Assembly (NCBI RefSeq): GCF_000006565.2
Contig: NC_031478.1
Span: 4,798,212-4,862,211, forward strand
Source: Toxoplasma gondii ME49
Taxonomy: Eukaryota; Apicomplexa; Conoidasida; Eucoccidiorida; Sarcocystidae
Direction: 5' to 3'
Length of the DNA: 64,000 nt
A model generated the notes under the pieces. That model did not search any database. It was not told the DNA's origin and saw only the letters and a list, made by a program, of their open reading frames with translations. How positions within the stretch are numbered: the first letter of the stretch is position 1; every line of letters begins with the position of its first letter. Positions 39,776 through 52,456 of the stretch are shown piece after piece. Position numbers and translations under genes: made by a program.

Positions 39776-40670
39776 AGAAAGAGAAGCACGGAAGCGGTCC
39801 GAAACACAGGCAAAGGGCACTTGCAGCGAGCCTTCGGATGGAGAGACGGTAGAGCGTTCGACGCTGCGCTGCTCCCTGAAAATGTAAACAAGGACCACAG
39901 ACGCGAGACAAGGCCGAGGACCGAGCGACAAACGAAACGTAGAGACACTAGGGAGAAGAAAACACAACTGGAGAACACACAACAGTGGCTTTGTTTGTGG
40001 CCGAGCAGCAGCAAAGAGAAACCGAAAGCGACAGGCGAGATCAGAACGCGAATCCGGAGACCCAAGGGAACAGACGGAACACCGAAGTCACCGACAAAAG
40101 AAAGCAGAGCGAAGAGCGGAAAAGGAATGAAGTTGGGAGAAATGCAAGACAGCGAATTCAGGATCAGGAAGGTGGTGCACCGGAGAAGGAAGGGAGGCGT
40201 CACAGTCAGAGATGACGGACACACATCAGAAAAAGCTGTGGAAGCCGCGGGAGAAGATAAAACAGAAAGGAAGACAACGGGTGCATCAGAAAAGACAGAC
40301 CTACCGAAGCCTTGCGAGTTCCTTTTCGATTTTCTTCCGGCCTTTCCCCATCGATATCGACCCGACGACTCCGTATGGTACAGAAGACTCGAACCCAAAG
40401 TGGTTCCGGAAAGGGTGGTGAGGATGGAGTCTGCAAGGAACACACTCGACTTGTGGACAGCCACTTGCAGGCAAAGAACAGGCACGTCCTCAACATGTAT
40501 CGAACACAATCTGGGAAAGCCCGCGCGGTTTAGAGAGGCAACCAAAAACCTCGGAAAACGGCTGCATGCGAGACGAGTTCCTCAAGGAGGAAACACATCA
40601 AGTTGAGAGAAGAGAAACAAAACCCTATCAAGTTCACGGCGGCGACCGAATGCGAAAAAACCGAGGAAAA
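39776..40670. other. Purine-rich spacer at the 3' side of the eight-exon gene
   Basis: The plus strand is strongly purine-rich (GAAA/GAGA/ACAA), giving mirror-image low-complexity frames: Lys/Arg/Glu-rich on plus, Leu/Ser/Phe-rich on minus. Neither has an ATG and domain that would make it credible. It probably includes the 3' UTR of the minus-strand gene that stops at 40671. Confidence 0.4.
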
Positions 40671-43600
40671 CTACCTCGACATGGCGTCGGAAGACGATGC
40701 AAGGGGGCGAGCCACACCGAGAAGAAACAGTGCGCTTTCAGTGCAACGGAGAGGAAACCTCTGACGTTTGGGAAAGCAAAAACGCAGGAGAGGAAGCTCG
40801 AAGACATGGACTGACGAAATGGAGAACACGACACAAAGCAGGGAGGTGAGTCTTGTCGAAATCATGCAACTCAGCCATTCTGAAAGTTGCCTCAGATCCT
40901 CAGAGGCGTCTGCACCCCCGCCTCCCGCGACGGAAAGAGACAGATGCGCATGTCGGTCCCCAACCGCTGAGAGGACAAAAGTGCACGGAGGAGCAGGAGC
41001 GGCTGCAAACCCTGTGAGACAGTGTTTTTTCTCGACAAAAAAGCCTCGCGCCCCAGCAAACAGATGCATGCGCGAGACCCCAGTTCCTGTGGCGCCTGGG
41101 TCAATGCTTTGACGCCAACCGCCTCTCGTGTTCGCAACATCCTTTCGCAAGATCCTTCCGGAGACGTACGCGTCTGAAGGGAAGTTTTCGGGCAGCACAC
41201 TCAAAACTGCCTCAACCTTTTCAGCGTCCATCGTCGGTTCGTCCTGCCCTTCTGCCAGTTCCGCCGTGTTCACGCCTGAAGGCAAAAATACAACGAAGAG
41301 CCACTGGCCTTTCCCGCTTCTCACGTTTGCGTCTCCTTCGTCTCGCCTTGGCACAGAAAACTCATTCGCACACACAGCAGCACGCGGAAGCCTGACGGCC
41401 CTGCTGCAGGGTAAAAACTGCAACTGGCAGACGCGTGTCTGTGGACACATAAGAGAAGAAACTCGCCGCAAGAAGCGCTATGTCTTGCAGGATCTTCCCT
41501 GGACCGCTTCGCGCTGGCTGAACGCGCTTCTTCGCAGAACGGCTCAGACTCCCGCCAGCGTCGATTCTCCGCTTTTCCCCACCCTGTCCGCAAAAATCAG
41601 TCTCATCGACCGCGCTACCACAGACAGTGCACTCACAGACATGTGAGGCAACACTCCACACAGTCCCGACATGGAAGCTTCTTGGAGAGACCTTCGGCTG
41701 TGAGTCCCCGTGAAATCTACTTCGAAACAAAAGCTTGATGGAACTACCGCCGCACTTAGAGATTCAAAGTCTTCGTTTACCGAGACAGACAACCAAATCC
41801 TTTATGACTGCTCGAAACCCCTGCAAATGCTCCTGTCACACATCCTCCATCTCAGTGCGTCACTTCTGGACCTCTCTGTCGCAAGCACTTTGCTGTGCAT
41901 GCATCGATGCGTTTCTTTGTCTGGATCGAACTTCCCGACATGACGTGATCACAGCTCCGCGAGCTCCTTCGAGCTGCGCCCCCCATAGCTGCCGGGAGAA
42001 TCACATGCGTACCGTCAAGAGAAATCTGTCGCAATGCATGCTGCACTGCCGTCACCTTTTGATTCAGACGTGCTCTTCGGTCAAAGGAAAATCGTGTGAT
42101 TCCCACAAACGCTGCCAGAGGCTCCAACACCTCGGGCGGAAGGCGGGCCTGGTCACACACAAGAAAAACAACTGCATGCACTCAATACTCTGGATATGCA
42201 TGCATATATCTATATGCATGCGAATATACAGGTAGACGGGTCTCTACCGGTTTAGCATGGTACGCATCTACGTAAATAGATAACGGCTCCTACTTTACTG
42301 CGCAAGACTGTGGCCTTTCCCATCCACCTATCTTTCTGCATACGTGTACGCGTATATAATATATATATATATAATGTAGGTATCAGCATAAACAACTTGG
42401 GATACGCGCTTTGTCTTTTCTTGAACACACACGAGAGAACGGTTTGCAGCTTTCGATTACGTCCGTTCCCTTCCACCTCGCGTACTTTGCTTCGGAGCCT
42501 CTGGAGGTCAGCACGCCTATCGAGCAGCGTGTCAGTCTGCGAACGTCACAAAGGAGAGACACACGCGACGCCAGAGACTGGCGGCCGCTTGACTTCTCCG
42601 CTTGCTTGTTAAGGCGGACTCGCTTCCGACAGCAGAGCGGAGGAAAGCTGTTTCTCCTCTACGCCGCCGGAGAAAAACGAGATCTAAGCGTGAGAAGGCT
42701 GTGCGCTTGAGTTCCGACCCAGAGAAGGCGGACAGCAAGGACACAGAAACGACGTGCTCAGCGAGAAAGAACGATGTCTAGGGATCTAGCGGAGAGAAGA
42801 CGACTTTGCACAACGCGCAGGAGGGCGAAGAAAAGCCACGATTCATGACGCCAGAAAGGAGCAAAAAGTAGATACGAAAAACTGGTTGGGGAGGAAAGGG
42901 AACCGTCGGGGAAGAAACTGGACTCAGGAGAGAGGAGAAAATGCGAAGCGAGGGGCACAAGCAGACACGAAAGATATCAAGAAGGGCCGGATGGGCGATG
43001 CTAGAGGAAAACAGACCTCGAAACATGGGAGAATGCAGAGATGAAAGGAAAGAGAGACAGACTGCGAAGAACCACGAGCTTACCAACGTTTCGTCGAGAC
43101 AGTTCCGAGTACACGCGTGCAGCACAAGGCGACGAAGTGCCTCTCTCTTCATGCAGTACGGATTTTCGTGGTCGGTGAGTTCGTTCACCAGCACCGGCCG
43201 ACTGAGGCGAGGAAGATCCGAAAACAAGAAAGAAAAGGGATGAAGGAGCAACGCGCGAAGGACACCAACGAATTCAGGAGACAGACTCGAAAACCCAGCA
43301 GAACAAAGAAGAGAAAGATAGAGACGAAAAACAACCCACAGCTCACAACTCGCCTGCCTGGGCACCTGTCGACAGAACCTCTTCTCCTTCACTGTGCCTT
43401 CTAAAGTTCGTCGCTTTCGCCTCTTCTTCTCGCGCCTCCTCTGAACCCCCCAAAACAAGCTTAAGAAGTTCCCTTTCCAGTAGACAGGTGAAACACCGAC
43501 GCCTATACAATGCCCCTTCTGAGGCTTCCCGTGCTTCTCTTCGCTGCTTCTGCAAATTTGTATACGTATACATATATGCATATACACAAATATATATATA

Positions 43601-45721
43601 TATATATGTGTGTACAAACACGCACACATAGAAGTAGATGATGAAGGAGATTGGATCTGAGAGATGGTACGTTTGCGCGTTCGGGACTCGATCTGAGATT
43701 TCAGTTTTATCACCGGTCCGCAAAGAGGGCTGCATTTTTTCGCGTTTCTGTCTCACCTCTGATCTTGCAGATCTTCTCTGACGGCGGCCGCCATGACGTC
43801 GAAGAACTGGTCGCCTTGGATGCCCTTTGCGACGCCTCCCGCCGCAGGCCACTGCTTTTCGAGTTTCTCCGTCGTCTGTGTGTAGATCTCTGCTTTGTGC
43901 AGATCTTCCGCTAGGCTGAGAAGTTCCACGGGCTCCGAGAAATTTGCCGACCTACGAAAATGCACAAGGCGGCCGCAGACGGCGACGCATCCTTCGGGAA
44001 GAGAGGCGAAGGGAGTCCGAGCCATCGGAACAGTTTGAGTTCCAACAGAACAGTGCTAGGCTTGTGGTCCACATTTTGACGGCTCCACCTTCCAGGAAGA
44101 GAGACTCCTGATAGAGCCACGATACTTGATAGGTGAGCAGGCAGCAAAGAGAATGGATCACCCCACAAGACAGCAGGAGGCATAGGGTCTGAAGTTGGAA
44201 AGTCCCACCCGTTCCGCTGCCTCGCCGACGCGCGAGTCGACGACGACCTCACCAGCCTCGGTTCTTGCCTCAGAGAAGCGGCGCACGCAAATTGACAAGC
44301 TGGACGACTCCACCGTGTTTCGAGCCTCCGAGGTCGGGGGTCTCTTGGGAGACAAAAGGCCCAGGTAGGAAACGAACAGCTGTCTTCGCAGCTCGCAGAG
44401 AAAACTTGGAGAGCGCGACTTACGTGATGTAGTGGTCGTCGTCTTCTTCCTGTCTCAGGCGTTGGGCCTTGACTTTGTGTCTCCTCAAATGAGCAGGTTT
44501 GTCCCGCTCCAGTTCGTCCCTGCGACTCGCGCGTCGTTCCTCCCGTCGCTTCTCCTCTTCACGCTGACCTGCAAGCTCTGCGTCCAAGTTCACCGGCCGA
44601 AATCTCTCCCAAGGCAGCGGCGAGAGATCGAGGATCTGAAGAGGAGAAAGTGGAAGCGAAGACAGCGAGTGGAGAGGACAGAAAACAGGTCGAACAGGCC
44701 CTCACTGCAACAGCAGAGCAACAGTGCTCTACGACCTAACAGAATGGGAGGACAAACAACAGAAAGCGAGTTTGCGAGGAAGAGAATGAAGGGAAGAGGA
44801 TGAGAAGAAAGGATAGGAAGAGAACGGGAGGAAGAGAATACGTTGAAGAGAATGCCGTGGAGAGAACAGGATGAAGAAAATACAGTGAAGAGTCACGTGT
44901 CGAAGATAATGTCACGAAGAGAATACAGGGCTGCGAATCAGCTGCGAAACATGCAAGAATCTCCCCTGGATCTCGTTTTAAACGCTCCACGAATCGCTGT
45001 TCGTAAGGAATCTTCTCTCCGCCTCCACAACCGCGTTGTGTGCAACGCCCCCCCCCAAAGTAGCAGACGAGAAACTTCTGTTGGAGAACAAAGAACAAAC
45101 CCAAGTTGGTGACCTTTGCTTCACGCGCTCGAAGTTGCAAAGAAGTCGTTTGGACCTCACTTCTTTCCGCTTTTCCGCGAGAATTTTCAGGCGATCTTCC
45201 TGCCTCAAGGCCCCGTAGCGGCTCTCGAAGGAACGAAGAAAGACAGCCTCTTTGGAAGAGGTTGAAGGCGACACAGAAGAAGAGTTTGTGGATGTGCGCC
45301 CCTCCGCATCGCGGCTAGCTGCCAACCGCGGGTGAGAGACAGAAGAGAACCGGAGAGCACAAGACGAGGCGGGAGAACTCGAGGCAGCGAGGAGAGAATT
45401 CCGGAAGAAAGGCGAAGGAGAGCAACTCGGCCACAGAGAGGGAGAGACGTAAGACGGAGAAGGAGACAGACTCGAGTCGACAGCCGATGCTGGAGGGGAG
45501 GAGGCAGGGATCCCCCGAAGCTGCGGCATAACACAGCGAGAAGCGGCAGGACACAACGAAGAGACACACAGACTCTGGGCTGAAGCACAAGACGAAAGAG
45601 GAAGAGAAGAAGAAGGAGAAGAAGGGAGGAAGAGAGTGCGTCGAGCGACGTTGACGCAGCCTCTGCAGTGCATCTCACAGGACAGAGATGTCGAGGTCGA
45701 GAGAGCTCTTCCGAGAGACAT
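40671..45721 (-). CDS. Eight-exon protein, probably mitochondrial, function unknown
   Basis: Exons, 5' to 3': 45161..45721, 44424..44635, 43757..43951, 43084..43201, 42486..42536, 42056..42148, 41637..41697, 40671..41275. All junction phases agree (0, 2, 2, 0, 0, 0, 1) and the sum is 631 residues. The N-terminus (MSLGRALSTSTSLS, then VARRTLF) is rich in Arg, Ser and Leu without acidic residues, as in mitochondrial presequences, followed by a Ser/Pro/Ala stretch of about 100 residues. Next come a charged helix (RLKILAEKRKE), a highly charged coiled-coil-like exon (QREEEKRREERRASRRDELE), and conserved-looking blocks: EPVELLSLAEDLHKAEIY, MKREALRRLVLHACTRN, LPPEVLEPLAAFVG. I do not recognise the family; a mitoribosomal or other mitochondrial complex subunit would fit. 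The 42486..42536 and 41637..41697 exons are short, and the last exon's 3' half (after about 40850) is the least certain. Confidence 0.6.
43589..43607. repeat. (TA)n microsatellite in intron
   Basis: A TA run lies in the intron 43202..43756 of the eight-exon gene, flanked by TGTG and ACAC tracts. Confidence 0.85.
44770..44930 (+). repeat. Imperfect GAAGAGAAT-type purine repeat in intron
   Basis: About ten imperfect copies of a 9-15 base purine unit (GAAGAGAAT, GAGAGAACAG, GAAGATAAT) lie within the intron 44636..45160 of the minus-strand gene. On the coding strand it is a long pyrimidine stretch upstream of the exon acceptor at 44635. Confidence 0.65.
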
Positions 45722-47221
45722 GTTGCGACAGGGAGAAGGAAACAAAAAACTGACGCCCTATCGGCACACGCAGCCTTTGCGGCAAGAAAACAGAGAGGAC
45801 ACTACGTGGCTGTGGACAATCGGAGCCGAGAAAGAGGGGGAAGACGAAAGACAAAGGACGAGAAGATCGCGGCGAACGGGAGCATCTACGAAGGGGAAAA
45901 ACGAAGTCGCTTTCCTAGCCGTCTCGGTCTCTCCTTATCTTCTCGTTTCCTTCTTTTCTTTCTTTCTCCCCACGGATGCATTGTCCCCGTCGTGTTGCCT
46001 TTCGTCCCTCCGTCTTTGTCTCCCCTCTGGAGACCCGAGGCCCATCCGCCGGCAAAAGCACACAATCGCTCTCTGGAGATTCTCAGCCTGCAAGGAAAAG
46101 GGAGGCACCGTTCGCTTCCGACGAAACTGCGTTCTCCTTTCTTGCGCTCTGATTCTTCTCTCGCCCCGCCGCCCTGCGACAGGAGACACATGCCTTTCTC
46201 TGGGGTGAAGGTTGCTCGGCGACGCTTTCTGCTTTCGCCGAGTTTTTCACAGAAAAACTAGAGAACAAGCGCAAACAAACAGCATCTCTGCACAGAGAAA
46301 AGTCGCGAGCGTGACAGCCTCTCTGCTCAGCCTTCAGCGTCGATGACCAGAGCGGGGCTGGACGTGTGAAGAACTTCGTCAACGGAACGTTTCTGCGAAC
46401 TCTTTTTCGAGCTCTTTTACCCTCACCTTTTTGAAGATCTCACCTTCTGCTGCCGTTCCCTCCCCGAGTTGCTCCATTCTCCCCAGGAGACAAAACGACT
46501 CGTCGATGGCTTGTTTTTGAGCCCCGTCTTCAGAGTGAACGGTGCGATGAAGAGGGAGAGCTGGGATTGGCTTCTTCTTTCTCTTGTCGCGGTTCCTTCC
46601 TGTCGCTAAGCTCTTCTCGCAGCTGGAGAGGCAGAATCTCCCCGGCCTGCATGCTCAGGGTGTTGCGCCGCGGCTCGTTGCTCTCGACGCCGAGACAAGC
46701 CAGCCTTGAAGGCGCTCGAACCGCCTCGTACGCGCATCGTCGCTTCTTGGTCTTCTTCTCCACGTTTCGCGCTTTGATTCGGTTGTCTTCTTCTCAGGTC
46801 CTTTCCTTCGCTTCGCCCGGACGCGCCTCCGTCCTGAAAAGCGACACTCACCGAGCCTGAAATGACTTCTTCTCTTTTCCTTCGTCTCTTCTTCTTCGTT
46901 CCTGAGTTCTCTGTGTCCTCTTTCCTCTCTTTTCGTTGACTTCTTTTTTTCTGCCTCTGTCGGTGGTGTGGAGCGACACATGCACTGGCAGACTGAGAAC
47001 TGAGGAGGAACGACGAGGCGGTTTCTCTCTGTCGCCTCTCGTTCCTCCACACAGCGTCTTCGCAAATCTTTGCCTTTCTTTTTTTCCTCAACTCCTTTGT
47101 TTGCTTCTGCTCCTCAGAGCTGTCCCTTTGTCACTCTTTTCAAGTCTCATGTTTTCTTCGCCTCGTGACTGCAGTTTTTTCCTTGGCAGATTTACCATTT
47201 CTCCTCCTCGCCGCTGCGCCG
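45722..47221. other. Region between divergent starts, with pyrimidine-rich promoter side
   Basis: It separates the eight-exon gene (minus, start 45721) from MRS2 (plus, start 47222). The stretch 46860-47200 is strongly pyrimidine-rich on the plus strand and fits the MRS2 5' UTR. One coding-like minus-strand segment at 46445..46652 is listed separately. Confidence 0.45.
46445..46652 (-). other. Candidate coding exon of a small unknown gene
   Basis: From ATG at 46652 the frame reads MQAGEILPLQLREELSDRKE, then a Ser/Pro linker and an acidic helix (AIDESFCLLGRMEQLGE), ending at a GTGAGATC donor. A CTGTGCAG acceptor near 46288 would join in phase 1 and reach a stop within about 15 codons, giving a protein of about 80 residues. 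The frame is open further upstream to about 46795 without an ATG. No family was recognised, and the plus strand of the same region has its own acceptor-like site, so this is a weak call. Confidence 0.25.
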
Positions 47222-50200
47222 ATGGCGACGCGAGGAGTGGCGACGGTGTCTCTCCCTCGGAGAAAGCCACTGTGTGGGGAGAGGTGGGTTCCCCGTCACA
47301 GATGTTGCACTTTCCCCTTCTCGTCTGGTTTCCTCGTTTCCTCGAAACGATCGTCGGTCAGGAGACACGGCACCGTCTCTCCCCTCTCTTCGTCGGTGCG
47401 AAGGCGAATGGATTCTGCGCCTCAGGAGACACAGACGCACCAGGCACCGACACAAATCGGCTCAGAGAGAACGGAGAGGCGGTCCTCGCAACGAGGTGTC
47501 TGGAAGCTGGAAACGGACATATTCGGTTCTGGAAAATCGGTGCTCCGTTTTACTCCCAGAGGCTCGCTCTCATCGGCGCTCAACTCTTGTTTGTCTGCTT
47601 CGAACTGTAGGACGCCTGCCTCCGCCTCGACGCCTGTATCTGCTGTTTCTTTTTGTCTCTCCGACGCGCGCGTCTCCTCTCTCTTCTCGCCTTTTGGCTG
47701 TACTGTGCGGAGCTCTTCCTCGTCTCCTTGTCTGCCCACATGTTCCGTCTCCACTGTTGCTTCTTCTTCATCTCGATCGTCGATCTCTCCCCCCGTCTTC
47801 TCGCTTTCCTCTTCGTCTCCTGTCTTATCGATCGCCTGTTCGCCTTTCTTGTCTCTTCGCGCCTTTCCTTGTCACCTGTGGGCCTTCGTCTCTCTCTCTT
47901 TGCCTCCCTCCTCTCCTCTCGCTCTCGTATCTGACTGTACTACCCCCGCTGCTCGTCCGCGCATTTCCCTCCCTGCTCCTGTCTCCTCCGTTTTCGTCTC
48001 GCCGTCCGTTCGCCTCTCTCCTCGTGCTTCGTTTTCCTCCGTTGCTCCAGCGCATCTGTCTTCTGGAGCGGAGAGGCGAGCGAGAGATTTCGACTCGGAG
48101 AGGATCAGTCGGGAAAGGGCACACGCCGAAGGACGCTCAGAAGAAACGAAAAAGCTCGACAGCGACGGCACAGAAGGGAGAGAAGGAGACTACGAAGGAC
48201 GAAAGAAAGAACGCGAGTGCAAGGGAAACGGAGCTCCCGCCGGCGTCCGTTCGATCCTTTCTCCTCGCGCTCAGATCCAGGCAAGTCTCTGTGAACGGAG
48301 AGGGAAGAAGGACCATCTTCTCTTCAACGCAGGCCTTCGTGCCGTACTTCCCTCGTTCTCTGCTTCCTACTTCTCGAGCAAAGACTCACTCCGTTGGTGT
48401 TCTCGAGAGAGCCCGCGGCTCTTCGCATTCTGCGCCTACACTGGACATATCGAACTGTTGGGATACACAAAGCATGTCTAGGACATGCAAGACGAAGATG
48501 GACGCAAGCTGCATATATGAGTCTTTTTTTATTGTGTATTTCCCCTATTTCTCTTAGAGCGGAGTTAAGTGTTCAGAGCGGTTGGTAAACCGGCTAGACA
48601 AGAACCTTCAATTCGTGGGTATGGGAGAAGAGATCTCGTTCCAAGGAATCGGTGTCTCTGTTTTTTGGAGTCTGCAAGGCGTTCCTAGAACTGAGGAATG
48701 TTCGCCATTCCCTTGCAGATGTTGCTTCTGTGAAATGCCTCCTCGGGATGGTTGCTTCTGTAAAGACAGCGATGGCTGCAAACGGCGATCACACAGAAGA
48801 TGTTTCTCTCCTGCCTCTTGTGCTTGTGTGTTTTCGTGCCTCGGAGCTCGCCGTCTCCACCATCTTTCTCGCGTCTTTCGTCCTCGATCGTTCCTTCTCG
48901 GTGGTCTTTCTTTTCTGGGCTGACCAACCACTTTAAACTCGCGGTGTTAGCTTGTCTTTTAAACGAACCTAGTCATGCTTGTCAACTTCCTTCTTTTCAC
49001 TGAGCTCGCTGCGTAGTCGACTCTTCGCCTCGTGCTCTCGCTCCGCCGCGCGTCCGTAGCCTCGTGCGTTTCCTCATCTTGTTCTCTCCCCTCTCGCAGG
49101 TCTGCATCATTGAACCAAGCGCCAAGCCTGCGTCCTCGTCTTCGTCTCCTTCCTCGTCTCCGTTGCCTTCCTCGCCTTCGTCTCCGTCTTCTTCTTCGTC
49201 TCCGTCTTCTTCGTCTCTGTCTGCTCCGTTGTCTAGTCTCAATGAAGAGGGGTCTTGTTCTGATTCTTCTGGACCAGAGGGCCGCGCGTATTCTGGGAAG
49301 GACAAGTTGTTTCACTGCCACTACAGTTCTCTTTCACGATACCAGCTGGCGACAGAGTTGCAGCTGGCCTACAGCGACATCCGGTTGCTTGACGTGGTTC
49401 GAGTGCCTTCGTCTCTCTCTTCTCTCTCTTCTCTCTCTTCTCTCTCTTCTCTCTCGTCCTTCTCGCGGTTTCCGCCCGGCCTGTTCTCGCCGCGGGTGGC
49501 TGCCTCGGACGGGGTGAGGAGCTGCTCGCGGAACCATTCGGCCGACAGCGAGGAGAAGATGGAGAGACCGACGGCCAGCCGCGGCGGCCTGGTCGCTGCC
49601 TGGTCTTCTCTCTCGTCGTTTTTCTCTCATTCTTCTCCGGAGACCAAGGGCCAGAAGCGCGAGCCGAGCAGTTCTTCTGCGCGGAGCGGCTCTCGGCCGC
49701 GGGACGACAGGTTCGCCAGTCACGCGTGGAAGGAGAATTTGAAGACGCGCGAAGAAGAACCTCTCGCGCTACCGTTTCTTCCCGCAGGTCTCGATGCCCT
49801 CAAACTCCAACACGCAAAAATCCTCGTCAGACGAACGGCCATTCTTGTGCAAATCGAAAACATCGGCGCTGTTGTCACGTAAGCTGGAAAAAAAGCAAGA
49901 GATTGAACGCACAGACAATGCAAGCTGCGTGAACAGCACCCACACACTCAACTTGATCTGAGGAGAGAAGTTGGGAGACCAGGCATTTCGGACTAGAGAA
50001 TTCTGCGCGAAAGACAAGACAACTTGACACGAAGCGGGAGACCTGCAGAACACGATGACGCTGAAACGAAGAAGAGAAGAGCTGCAGCGACGAAGGAACT
50101 CTACGCAAGTTCTGCTGGCTCACGAAGAAGACGCTTGGACTCGCCCCCAGTATCTGTTTTTGAATGCGTCCGCAGGGTTGTAAAAAAATATCCAAAACCA

Positions 50201-51297
50201 TACAAAACGAAAAAAGTAAAAAACTGCCAACGTCGAAAGTAAATGATAATGACGAAATTCCCCTATTTGCCTCGAAAATACAGGTAAAAATACGGTCATA
50301 CTCAGCTGGCCTCCTGCCTTTGCTTCCGTTCGTTCTTCTCAGACCCCACAAGTTGGTTCTTCTCCATCCCCATCCCTCTGTGACGAGCGCGCTGTTGCAT
50401 CAACTCACGTGTGGCGAAGCAAGTTCGCTGTCGACTGCATCTCTGCTTGAGTGCAATCCGCCTAGAGAAGAAGAACACGAAGACACCCCGGCTGTCCCTG
50501 CATCTGGGGACGAGACTGTTTCTTCAGCTTCTCCGCAGACTCTTTCCTCTCCTCCGTTCCCTTCTTGGGGTCTCGCTTCCCCGCGACAGATGCCGTTTGA
50601 GCTACGAGCTCTTGAAGCTCTCTTTGCCGTTGCGCTGGGATCTCTCGAAGCTCTCACCAAAGACTACGTCGACCGCGTTCGCCTGACCATCGCCACTCTA
50701 GGTATGTGTCTGTTCGGTCTCCTCCTTTCGCCTCGGTCGATTCTTCCGGTTTTCCCTCTGATGCGTCAGAACGAAAACGGTGCGGTCACCGTCGCCGCAC
50801 CCCCGCCCCTACGGCTCGACGTAGACCGGGCCTCTCCAGGCCGCCAAGCCGATGTCTGAACATTCCAGTGCGTTTCCGATTTTCCTTCTAGACGATCAAG
50901 CCCCATTGTCGAGTACGCGTTTGATTTCCGAGGCCATGCTCGATGGGTCTGTGAAGACCTGTAGGATTGGGGTCGGCCGCCAGTTATTCAGGCGTCGGCA
51001 TTGATGAAAAGAAGCGACACTCTTTGCTGTTCCTTACCTTTCTTGCAGAACAAGAATCCACGGCGGTTTCGAGAACTTCGCGAAACAACGCCTCAAACGC
51101 CTGGTCGCTTGCCACTGCAGATGCGACGCTCTTCACCCTCGTTCACTCTCCGTCTCTTCATCAACTCATGGTCCTAAAAAATCTTCTTCAGGTGCGAAAA
51201 CTCTTGACCCGAGACTTCCCCTCATCTGCATTCACAGAGATATCCATATCCCGTGATATCCCTCAAACAACTCCAATCGTAGGCACACATATATAAA

Positions 51298-51334
<37 letters not shown>

Positions 51335-51358
51335 GCAGCTATCTATCTATCTATATAC

Positions 51359-51406
<48 letters not shown>

Positions 51407-52423
51407 GTTTGTATGTAGTGATAGTTGGAGACGCGAACGTGTAAGCACCTGTCATTGTCAAAGTGTGTGGCGAAGGCTTCAAGATGCCGCGCGACTGTGC
51501 ATCGTGCTCGTCTTTCATTATCTTAGAAGTCTCCACCTAGACGCAGAACTAGGAATGATTTTCCGCGAGTGTCTTCGCCTCACAATTCACTACTCGACAC
51601 ACAAGAGTGGCAACGCGGTCCTCAAGGACTGGAGCACCACAGAAACGCAGTTGTTTGATGTCGTAGGCAACCGAGGAAGGCAGGGACTATAGGAAGTGAA
51701 CGCAGACTGAACTCCGGCGTTCAAGCGGTCGGAAATCCACTACAGCTTCCGAGAACATCCCTCTCGTATTCCTGCGAACTGTGTGTTTTACTCTAGGATA
51801 TCGAGGCGCGTCTGGAGGCGTTCCGAGGGTGCCTGTCCAAATTGTTAAGCGACGACGGAGACATGGCTGACATGTACCTGACAGATAGACTCGTGTACAC
51901 GTAAGTCTCATGTTTTCCCCGCTTTCTTTTCTCTGTTTCCTCGAGGGCCCCCCACTAAGCTACGCCACACCCTGAGCTCCCAATCCAGTGTCGCCAAGGG
52001 TGGTGCCTAGACACGATTGCGCCTAGACAAGGCGCACCTCATTACTGTTTTGTGATTAGAGAATCCCTGAAGCGGACGCCTCAGAGAGGCGGCCTCTCAA
52101 CCTTGTCTGTTCACTTCCATGCCCGAGGAACGTGAAACAAAGCGATGCTGGAGTGCCGGCGTCAACGCGGCGCTCGGAAGCTAAGCTGCTAAATGAAAAG
52201 AGATAGAGACAAGGAGTTTCTGTTTTTTCGCAGCATTCCTCACGCCCGCGAAGACCACGCTGATGTCGAGCTGCTTCTCGAAGGCTGCCTACAACAAGTC
52301 GACGAACTGCAGTACGACATCCTGACAGCGAAGCGATGTGTCATCCACCACGAAGAGCTTACCAAGGTACGACAACAAGCAATCGCCAATTCCTCTTTTG
52401 CTCAGAAATTGTTTCGTTTACAT

Positions 52424-52456
<33 letters not shown>

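Noticed and set aside
39346..40545. Minus-strand ORF of 399 codons
   Set aside because: It begins without ATG, is Leu/Ser/Phe low complexity and arises from the purine-rich opposite strand.
44158..44390. Possible extra exon in the eight-exon gene (LFVSYLGLLSPKRPPT)
   Set aside because: Coding-like, but it does not fit the phase-2 donor at 44424 without a roughly 40-base intron, while exon 43757..43951 joins that donor perfectly.
47274..48557. Second plus-strand ORF of 427 codons over MRS2 exon 1
   Set aside because: Arg/Leu/Ser-rich alternative frame of a biased sequence. The 47222 frame has ATG, presequence composition and reaches a phase-0 donor.
50892..50960. Extra MRS2 exon after a TTCTAG acceptor
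   Set aside because: It starts in phase but has no donor that joins 51049 without a stop; skipping it gives a continuous family match.
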